Origin: Elusimicrobiaceae bacterium
Lineage (GTDB): Bacteria > Elusimicrobiota > Elusimicrobia > Elusimicrobiales > Elusimicrobiaceae
Assembly (NCBI GenBank): GCA_024405075.1
Contig: JAKSPG010000028.1
Coordinates: 1 to 11,391, forward strand
DNA: 11,391 nucleotides
Direction of reading: 5' to 3'
Shown here: piece after piece, positions 5,465-11,391 of the stretch
Layout of the letters: every line of letters begins with the position of its first letter
How positions within the stretch are numbered: position 1 is the stretch's first letter
Position numbers and translations under genes: made by a program
The notes under the pieces: model-generated
What the model saw: only the letters and a program-made list of their open reading frames with translations
Told to the model about the DNA's origin: nothing
Databases searched by the model: none

Positions 5465-6910
5465 TTATCCCAACAACTTCGCCAAGATTTGGCTAATCGC
5501 ACGCGGGTTGGCTTTGCCTTTACTCAACTTCATCACACCCCCTACCAGCGCGCCGATAGCGGCTTTATTGCCTTTTTGATAATCGGCCACGGCTTTGGGG
5601 TTGGCGGCCATAGCTTCTTTGGCCCACGCTTCTAATTGGCCTTCATCGCTGACTTGCACCATACCGCGTGCGGCAATAATTTCCGCCGGGTGACCACCAT
5701 GCGCGTACACTTCATCAAATACTTCGCGCGCCTGTTTGCGGTTAATTTTACCGCTTTCCACAAATCCCAACAGCTCCGCCAGTTGCGTAGCCGATATAGG
5801 CGTATCTTCAATTTCTTTCTTCTCGGCGTGGAGCATACCCAGCAAATCAGTTTGAATCCAGTTAGACGCCGTTTTCAAAGACACATTACCGCCTTTTGTT
5901 ACTTCTTCAAAATAGTCGGCAATCTCGCGCGAGCTGGTCAGCACACCGGCGTCATAGGCGGACAGACCCGCCGCCATAAACCGCGCCTCTTTGCTCGCCG
6001 GCATTTCGGGCATGGCGTTTTTCACACGCGTCAGCCACTCGTCCGCCAACACCACGGGCGGCAAGTCCGGCTCCGGGCAGTAGCGGTAATCCAGCGCATC
6101 CTCCTTGGAGCGCATCGGTTTGGAAACGCCCTCTACTTTGTCCCACAACCGCGTTTCTTGTTTAATGGTTCCGCCCGCGTTTAAGATTTCCGTGTGACGG
6201 TTAATTTCATAAACAAGCGCATCTTTAACGGCCTTAAACGAATTTAGATTTTTTAACTCCGTACGTGTGCCGAATTTTTCCTGTCCCACCGGGCGCAGCG
6301 ATACGTTTACATCCACGCGCAGTTCGCCTTTTTCCATGTCACAGTTGGACGCCCCTACCCAGCGCATCAACCGTTTGATCTCGGCCAAATATGCATACGC
6401 TTCGTCGGGAGAGCGCATATCCGGCATGGATACAATTTCCAACAGCGGGCTACCGGAACGGTTATAATCTACCAGCGAATAATCCGCCAAGTGCGATGAC
6501 TTAGCCGCGTCTTCTTCCAAATGCGCGTGGTGAATGCCGATTTTCTTTTTTTGCAAATTATCTTTCGGTCCAAAAGTAATTTCCACATACCCTGCGCCGT
6601 TAATCGGCTCATCATATTGGGTAATCTGGTATCCTTTGGGTAAGTCCGGATAAAAATAGTGTTTGCGCGAGAACGAGGAGCGTTTATTCGTTTGGCAATG
6701 TAAACTCAGCCCCGCACGCACGGCCAGTTCCAGCGCGCCTTCGGTCAGTACCGGTAATACGCCGGGGTGGCCCATGCACACCGGGCAAACAGCGGTGTTG
6801 GGTTTCGTGTCTTCCCCCACACCGTTAGAACACGGGCAAAATAATTTCGTTTTGCTCGCCAGCTGGACATGAATCTCCAGCCCGATAACAGGTTCAAATT
6901 GGATAGTCAC
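5465..6910 (-). CDS. gatB: Aspartyl/glutamyl-tRNA(Asn/Gln) amidotransferase subunit B
   Basis: A 481-residue cytoplasmic enzyme of normal GatB length. In the GatCAB complex it binds misacylated Glu-tRNA(Gln) or Asp-tRNA(Asn), activates the side chain with ATP, and amidates it with ammonia channelled from GatA. Visible family motifs are EPVIGLEIHVQL (6-17), a zinc site of C25-x-C27 and C42-x2-C45, KHYFYPDLPKGYQI (83-96), HLEEDAAKS (130-138), DYNRSG.PLLEIV (148-160) and YRYCPEPDLPPV. The C-terminal GatB/YqeY tRNA-binding tail ends with the GALVG.VMK motif. The start is GTG at 6910, which gives the normal N-terminus and has AAGGAG at 6920-6925 with 9-nt spacing. gatA and gatC are not adjacent. 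It is monocistronic here and closed by the 5410-5436 terminator. Confidence 0.95.
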   Translation of the reverse strand: MTIQFEPVIGLEIHVQLASKTKLFCPCSNGVGEDTKPNTAVCPVCMGHPGVLPVLTEGALELAVRAGLSLHCQTNKRSSFSRKHYFYPDLPKGYQITQYDEPINGAGYVEITFGPKDNLQKKKIGIHHAHLEEDAAKSSHLADYSLVDYNRSGSPLLEIVSMPDMRSPDEAYAYLAEIKRLMRWVGASNCDMEKGELRVDVNVSLRPVGQEKFGTRTELKNLNSFKAVKDALVYEINRHTEILNAGGTIKQETRLWDKVEGVSKPMRSKEDALDYRYCPEPDLPPVVLADEWLTRVKNAMPEMPASKEARFMAAGLSAYDAGVLTSSREIADYFEEVTKGGNVSLKTASNWIQTDLLGMLHAEKKEIEDTPISATQLAELLGFVESGKINRKQAREVFDEVYAHGGHPAEIIAARGMVQVSDEGQLEAWAKEAMAANPKAVADYQKGNKAAIGALVGGVMKLSKGKANPRAISQILAKLLG

Positions 6911-6930
6911 AAGATTATTCTCCTTAATTT

Positions 6931-6938
6931 ATTATAAT
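6931..6938. promoter_or_regulatory. Overlapping -10 elements in the 35-bp gatB/flippase divergent gap
   Basis: The sequence ATTATAAT contains TATAAT on the plus strand (6933-6938) and TATAAT on the minus strand (6931-6936). Convincing -35 boxes are absent on either side. The plus-strand box ends 7 nt before the flippase ATG, so a transcript started from it would have essentially no leader. The minus-strand box would give gatB a leader of about 15 nt that still includes AAGGAG. Confidence 0.35.
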
Positions 6939-6945
6939 ATCAAAT

Positions 6946-8469
6946 ATGGCAAACCTTTTTAAGCCCACCTCGTACCGCTCCGGCGCGGCGTTGGCGGTTG
7001 GTGCGACGGCCGTGTGGAAAGTAATATCTTTCGTCAACTCGCTCTTAATTGCCGCCTACTTCGGCGCGGGTAGCGCAACCGACTTATATTTTTATATCCT
7101 CATCGCCCTGGGCTTGGGTGCTTACTTTTTACAACGATTAAACGCCGCCGTTGTAATCCCGGAGGCCATGACGCTGGAAGAACATACTCCCGGCCGCGGA
7201 CGGGCATTGCTCAACGGATTTTTGTATTTTTACGTGTTGCTGCTCGGGATTTCCGTCCTGGCCGCTCTCACGTGTCCGGTAGCGGTGGCACGGGGGTTAT
7301 CGCTCTTTAAAACAGCCGAACTAACCGCCCAGCGTACACTCATCGTACTGGGTATTGTATTGTTTGGGCTACAAGTGTTGGCTACTTATTTAACGTCCGT
7401 GCTGGAAATGTACCGCCGGTTTACGGCGGCCCTGTTTTCCCCGTTAAATGCGCTATTGCCACTGTTTTTTTTGCTTTGTTTCAGCGGCCCATTAGGCGTA
7501 AGCAGTCTCATGTATGGGTTTGTGCTTTCTAACATAATACAAATTGCCGTGTTTATGTGGGTACTCAAAACGGAATTAGCGTGGAAATTTACACCTTGCC
7601 TGTTTCTTTCCGGCCGCACTTTCCGGCGCAATTTGGCCAGCAATCAAGTGCTGGAGCTTTTTAACATCATTAACGGTCTGTTGCCGCTTTATTTATTAAG
7701 CGGGCTGGCGGCCGGGCTGGTCAGTGCGCTCAATTATGCCAAACAACTTACGGAATCTGCTACCGAAGTATTCTCGTTACGCATTACAAATATTTCCAAA
7801 ATAGAACTAACGGAGCGCGCCGCGCGCAACCAGCAACAAGCGTTCAATCGTTCCTACCTGCGCACGCACCGCTTTCTATGCTTTTTGCTAACTCCGTTAG
7901 CGGTATTTTCCATTTTTTACGCGCCCGAAATTATGACTGTTTTCTTTAAACGCGGGCTGTTTACCCAGCAAAACGTACAGCAAGCAACTGCGTTTTTGCG
8001 GCCGTTGCTGGCGGTAATGCTGCTGATGGTTCCCACCCTGATGCAAAATAACGCCGCCGCCGCCATGCGGAAATTAAAAACTTTTTTGCCGTACTCGTTA
8101 AGCGGTACCCTCCTCTTTACGCTGTCCGTTCCACTGGCCATGCATTGGGGCGGTCCGTTTGCCTATCCGTATACCCAACTGGCGTGTATTTTGATTAGTT
8201 TGGTTATTAATGCTGTTTTTTTCAAGCGGCACTTGTCATTCGTACAGTATACCACGGCCTTACGCGATATGGGACGTTTAGCGGGAATTAACCTGCTGGC
8301 GTTACTGCCGTGTGTCGCTTTGGACACGTGCACCGCCTTAATAAACCCATTGCTTACGCTGGCCTGCCGCGGAATTATTTTTGTGAGTGTATTAGGTGTG
8401 ATTTCGTATTTCAGCGGAGACCTAAAAAAGTTTTTATTTTACTTTTCGCTGCGTCTGCCGCGTCCGTAA
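6946..8469 (+). CDS. MurJ/MviN-family lipid-linked glycan flippase
   Basis: A 507-residue polytopic membrane protein of the MOP flippase superfamily, with about 13-14 hydrophobic helices. It resembles MurJ: the N-terminal FGAGSATD (40-46, Asp46 at the place of a conserved MurJ Asp), the following R64, and APEI..VFFKRGLFT (326-340), which matches the characteristic MurJ segment before the late helices. MurJ flips lipid II; relatives in glycan clusters move other undecaprenyl-linked oligosaccharides. Several MurJ arginines are not evident and glycosyltransferases lie next door, so a surface-glycan flippase is as likely as the peptidoglycan one. No ribosome binding site precedes ATG 6946, and a TATAAT lies just upstream, suggesting leaderless translation. 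The last 31 bp overlap the convergent glycosyltransferase gene. Confidence 0.78.
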   Translation: MANLFKPTSYRSGAALAVGATAVWKVISFVNSLLIAAYFGAGSATDLYFYILIALGLGAYFLQRLNAAVVIPEAMTLEEHTPGRGRALLNGFLYFYVLLLGISVLAALTCPVAVARGLSLFKTAELTAQRTLIVLGIVLFGLQVLATYLTSVLEMYRRFTAALFSPLNALLPLFFLLCFSGPLGVSSLMYGFVLSNIIQIAVFMWVLKTELAWKFTPCLFLSGRTFRRNLASNQVLELFNIINGLLPLYLLSGLAAGLVSALNYAKQLTESATEVFSLRITNISKIELTERAARNQQQAFNRSYLRTHRFLCFLLTPLAVFSIFYAPEIMTVFFKRGLFTQQNVQQATAFLRPLLAVMLLMVPTLMQNNAAAAMRKLKTFLPYSLSGTLLFTLSVPLAMHWGGPFAYPYTQLACILISLVINAVFFKRHLSFVQYTTALRDMGRLAGINLLALLPCVALDTCTALINPLLTLACRGIIFVSVLGVISYFSGDLKKFLFYFSLRLPRP

Positions 8470-9446
8470 ACGCGGCGTGCCCACAGCACCAGCCGCGCGT
8501 AGGAAAACCCATATTTCAAACACAGTTCAAACCCATACTGCCGCACGCGAAAGCGCCACGGTCGCCCGTGCCATATTTTGCGCGGCACGGTAAGTTGCGC
8601 ACGCGCGTGTGCAAGCCGGGTTTCTTCCTCTTGGGTTAGCCCATACGTTTCCATAAAGCTGGTTAAACAAACCCGACATACGTATTCAAAACCGCGGGCA
8701 AACAAGGAATATACGCCCCGGTTTTTCAGTTCTTGCCGCGCACGCAAAAATCCGTCCAGCAGCCCGGCAAACTGTCCGGCGCGCTCACGGCTTTGGGAAT
8801 TTTCCCGCAGGCGATATATGTAACACGTAGTGGGTACTAAAGCAATTTTTTCGGCGCAGGCCAGTAACGCCACAGACACAGGGATATCTTCCCCATTGCG
8901 ATAAGCACTTCCCCAATCGGTTATTTGCTCCAGCAGGTGCCGGGCAATTAACTTGCCGTAGAGCGGCATAACTACATCAAAATCTTCAAACAGCACGGCT
9001 TTTTGCGCTCCTTGCAACACGGTGGAGGAAAACCAACTGCCTCCAGGCGCGCTTGGGACGGGCGTTTGCCCGTTCCAACGAGCTACGGCCGCGAGCACTA
9101 AATCGGCCTTGGTTTGGGTAGCTTTTTTGAGGAGTTGCGCCGCGTAGTCTGCGGGCAAGACATCGTCTGCATCTAAAAAAAGGATATATTCCCCGCTGGA
9201 CGCCTTTACCCCGGTTTGCCGCGCGGCCGCCGGGCCTTGGTTGGGTTGCGTGATGACGCGCAAGTGCGCATAGCGGCTTGTCAGCGACGTAAGCACTTGT
9301 GCACTTGTATCTGTAGAGCCGTCGTCCACTGCTATAATTTCCGAATTTTCCGGGCACTGTAAAACCGCGCTTTGCAAACAGGCGGGCAAGAAATGTGCCG
9401 CGTTATAAACGGGAATAATAATACTTATTGCAGGGCGTTTTTGCAT
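8439..9446 (-). CDS. Family 2 glycosyltransferase
   Basis: A 335-residue GT-A fold glycosyltransferase. The N-terminal SIIIPVYNAA opens the nucleotide-binding fold. DDGSTD (41-46) and LDADD (91-95, the metal-binding DxD) bind the nucleotide-sugar, and GED (186-188) supplies the likely catalytic Asp. The C-terminal 110 residues are Arg-rich and amphipathic, suiting membrane association. It would transfer a sugar onto a lipid-linked or surface glycan; donor and acceptor cannot be read. ATG 9446 lies inside the upstream GT4 gene, with a 22-bp overlap and no good ribosome binding site, pointing to translational coupling. Its 3' end overlaps the flippase gene on the opposite strand. Confidence 0.88.
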   Translation of the reverse strand: MQKRPAISIIIPVYNAAHFLPACLQSAVLQCPENSEIIAVDDGSTDTSAQVLTSLTSRYAHLRVITQPNQGPAAARQTGVKASSGEYILFLDADDVLPADYAAQLLKKATQTKADLVLAAVARWNGQTPVPSAPGGSWFSSTVLQGAQKAVLFEDFDVVMPLYGKLIARHLLEQITDWGSAYRNGEDIPVSVALLACAEKIALVPTTCYIYRLRENSQSRERAGQFAGLLDGFLRARQELKNRGVYSLFARGFEYVCRVCLTSFMETYGLTQEEETRLAHARAQLTVPRKIWHGRPWRFRVRQYGFELCLKYGFSYARLVLWARRVYGRGRRSEK

Positions 9447-10507
9447 AAATTTTCGTACGCATCTAAATACTGTTGGAGCGAAAACCGCGTCGTTACTTCC
9501 CGTGCGCGCGCGCCAAACTGATGACGCTTTTGCTCATCTTGCATCAGTTCTTCCAGCCGTGCGGCCAGCAACTCGGTTTGATTTTGTTTGACTAAAAAAC
9601 CGTCCAGGTTGTTGCGGATAATTACGTCCGGCCCGGTGCAGGCAAAACTAACGGCCGGAAGTCCGACTGCCATGGCTTCTAACAGCACCAGCGGAAAACC
9701 TTCCGCACGTGAGGACATCGCCAGTATGTCCGCGTGGCGGTACACAGCCGCCAGCGATTTTTGCGCCGGCACAAAATCTACGCTGTACTGTACATCTAAT
9801 GTATCGGCCAAACTTTTCAATTCCGCTTCGTCCGGGCCGCTTCCCACGATAGCAAGCCGCCACTCGTTGTGCCGCTCGCACACGCGCCGCCAGGCCTGGA
9901 GCAAGCGGTCAAACCCTTTTTGTTTGACAAGCCGCCCCACCGCCAGCACATACTTTTTGCCGGGCACCATAAAAAGCGGCCGCGTGCCGCCGTCCTCTAC
10001 ACACGGCAAGGCGGGGTTATACACAACGGCCGGTTTCCAAGCGGGGTGATAGAGGGCGATAAATTTGCGGTCCCGTTCGGAAAGCACCGTCACAGTTTTA
10101 GCAAAGCGCAGCAACCAGTTGCGCAAAACTTTCCACTTGCGCGAATAGGCCAAAAAGCGCACGTCCAAATGGTCGGCATAAATATAGGGGATACGCAGTA
10201 ACAGACAGGAAGCGAGCACGCTAATCGTCATGAAACTGATAACGACTTCGGGCCGCGTTTTGCGCAGGGCACGGGTCAGCTTATAAAGCCGTACGAACCC
10301 ACCCAACACGCCGGCGGCGCGGAAAGAAGGTAGTTGCGCGCGCACGCGCGTAACGGTAGGCGGTACGACGTAAAAATCCGGGACGGAATTATCTAGCGTA
10401 AGCAGGGTAACCGCGTGACCGCGGGCCGCTAAACCGCCGCACAGGTAAGTCATCACCCGTTCCGCGCCGCCGCCGCCCAACGTACCGATTACACACGTAA
10501 TACGCAT
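9425..10507 (-). CDS. Family 4 glycosyltransferase (GT-B fold)
   Basis: A 360-residue retaining glycosyltransferase of the GT4 family. The N-terminal Rossmann domain begins MRITCVIGTLGGGGAERV, a typical acceptor-side glycine loop. The C-terminal donor domain starts near VLAVGRLVKQKG (187-198) and includes IVGSGPDEAEL (220-230) and the EX7E motif E269...E277 (AEGFPLVLLEAMA). The overall style resembles enzymes that add hexose or N-acetylhexosamine to exopolysaccharide or O-antigen precursors. It follows a related gene after 17 nt and overlaps the GT2 gene by 22 bp, so all three form one operon. Substrate unknown. Confidence 0.9.
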   Translation of the reverse strand: MRITCVIGTLGGGGAERVMTYLCGGLAARGHAVTLLTLDNSVPDFYVVPPTVTRVRAQLPSFRAAGVLGGFVRLYKLTRALRKTRPEVVISFMTISVLASCLLLRIPYIYADHLDVRFLAYSRKWKVLRNWLLRFAKTVTVLSERDRKFIALYHPAWKPAVVYNPALPCVEDGGTRPLFMVPGKKYVLAVGRLVKQKGFDRLLQAWRRVCERHNEWRLAIVGSGPDEAELKSLADTLDVQYSVDFVPAQKSLAAVYRHADILAMSSRAEGFPLVLLEAMAVGLPAVSFACTGPDVIIRNNLDGFLVKQNQTELLAARLEELMQDEQKRHQFGARAREVTTRFSLQQYLDAYENLCKNALQ

Positions 10508-10524
10508 AGCTGCTATTTGTTTAT

Positions 10525-11391
10525 TTATCCGAGGACACCGCGCACCGTTTGCACAAAGACTTCAAAGGGGTATTTGTCCTTGAGTTTGCTGGCTTCTACG
10601 GCAATCCCCACCCGTTTGCCCCAGTTAACCATCATTTCATCTAACGCAATGGTGAAGGGCTCCTCTTCCCCGGCGTTTACGATGACACCGTTCACGCCGT
10701 TGATAACCAGCTGTGTGACCGGGGCCGATTCGCACGCCACGCACGGCAATTTGCTGGCCATGGCGTCTAACAAGATATCGGCCTGGGCCGGTTTGAGTGC
10801 CGGGAAGGCAAAGATGTCCGCGTTGCGCAGTAAGCTGTAGACGTCGCTGGCGGCGGGGATAATTTCCGTGCTGGCCTTTAAGTGATTGGCCGCAATAAAT
10901 TTTTGGAAAGCGGCTTGTTGTTTGCCGTCCCCTACGATGGTCAAATGCCACGTAGTATGCGCCGGGGCCAGCCGCGCCCAAGATAGTAACAGGGTTTCAA
11001 AACCGCTTTCTTTGGTTAGCGGACCGACTGCCAAGATGTTATTTTCTTTCTTAAAGCAGGCGGGTTTATTGTAGTTGTAATGTTCCACCCACACCGCCGG
11101 AGCGTTGACGCGCACAGCATTATCTGAATAGATTTTTTTGTTAAGGGGCTTTTCGCCGCTACCGAGCACCACCACGCGGCGGGCTTGCTGCAACAGGACT
11201 TTTTTGTTCTTAACGGCTTTATCCTCTTTGAAATTTTCGTACTCTACGTATACAAACGGCAGGCCGGCTAACACAGCGGCTTCGCACGCGCGCAAATTCA
11301 TCACCGAAACGACGGCCTTCGCCTGTGCTTTTTGAAACATTGCCGCTAGTTTTTTAGCGGTGGTAAAAGTTAAATACTCGGTAAACGGTAC
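10525..11391 (-). CDS. Family 4-type glycosyltransferase, 5' end outside the window, atypical donor motif
   Basis: The last 288 residues of a GT-B glycosyltransferase. The reading frame stays open to the window edge: 17 codons precede the first internal ATG at 11340, with sequence that continues the Rossmann domain, so that ATG is not the start. Visible are the interdomain region with LAVGPLTKESGFETLLLSW, LTIVGDGKQQAAF and a C-terminal LDAMASKLPCVA...GVNGVIV, all in GT4 positions. The usual EX7E motif reads P...D (codons 10789-10791 and 10765-10767), so the first Glu is missing and the second is Asp. It may have altered donor choice or low activity. It is the most upstream member seen of the glycosyltransferase operon. 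Confidence 0.82.
   Translation of the reverse strand, partial: VPFTEYLTFTTAKKLAAMFQKAQAKAVVSVMNLRACEAAVLAGLPFVYVEYENFKEDKAVKNKKVLLQQARRVVVLGSGEKPLNKKIYSDNAVRVNAPAVWVEHYNYNKPACFKKENNILAVGPLTKESGFETLLLSWARLAPAHTTWHLTIVGDGKQQAAFQKFIAANHLKASTEIIPAASDVYSLLRNADIFAFPALKPAQADILLDAMASKLPCVACESAPVTQLVINGVNGVIVNAGEEEPFTIALDEMMVNWGKRVGIAVEASKLKDKYPFEVFVQTVRGVLG

Noticed and set aside
11340..11342. ATG as the start of the last glycosyltransferase
   Set aside because: The frame stays open upstream to the edge with plausible protein sequence, and a start there would delete most of the N-terminal Rossmann domain.

Overview
The window looks like a chromosomal segment of a Gram-negative (diderm) bacterium. 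It encodes a periplasmic/outer-membrane Tol-Pal module with two lipoproteins that carry clear lipoboxes. A type IV pilin-like protein with a short leader and an FTLIEL core, together with tandem RDD membrane proteins and mid-range GC, reminds me most of gut Elusimicrobiota (Elusimicrobium-like). That assignment is from memory of the protein style, not from a search. No phage, IS, plasmid, CRISPR or tRNA sequence is visible, and housekeeping genes (gatB, pal, tolB) are intact.

Layout. Positions 41-1603 (+) hold two tandem RDD-domain membrane proteins, the second with a cysteine-rich C-terminal extension, closed by a strong terminator. The gap 1604-1923 holds no gene but contains a row of perfect hairpins. 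Positions 1924-4468 (-) form a compact operon transcribed pal, cpoB/ybgF, tolB. Positions 4469-4857 are a divergent control region. One side carries a promoter for pal. The other carries a good -35/-10 pair followed by about 250 nt of highly self-complementary sequence leading into a lone pilin-like gene (4858-5370, +). Positions 5465-6910 (-) hold gatB. Positions 6946-8469 (+) hold a MurJ/MviN-family flippase. Positions 8439-11391 (-) hold three glycosyltransferases in a row (GT4 partial, GT4, GT2), the last overlapping the flippase tail to tail.

How the parts work together. Pal, CpoB and TolB belong to the envelope-constriction system; TolQ, TolR and TolA are not in the window. The flippase and the three glycosyltransferases look like a surface-glycan assembly and export locus that continues past the right edge. 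GatB is one subunit of the tRNA-dependent amidotransferase, and its partners are elsewhere. The pilin-like gene is isolated from any pilus assembly gene and carries its own promoter, leader and terminator, like a self-contained cassette.

The most notable feature is the pilin leader RNA (about 4605-4857). It can form a junction with two small hairpins, two further hairpins, a 10-nt perfect long-range pairing between a junction strand and a hairpin loop (a pseudoknot), and a final stem whose 3' strand is shared with a terminator-like hairpin just before the ribosome binding site. It matches no riboswitch class I could recognise and is a candidate undescribed cis-regulatory RNA or attenuator. 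All of this comes from reading complementarity by eye; no folding or covariation test was possible.
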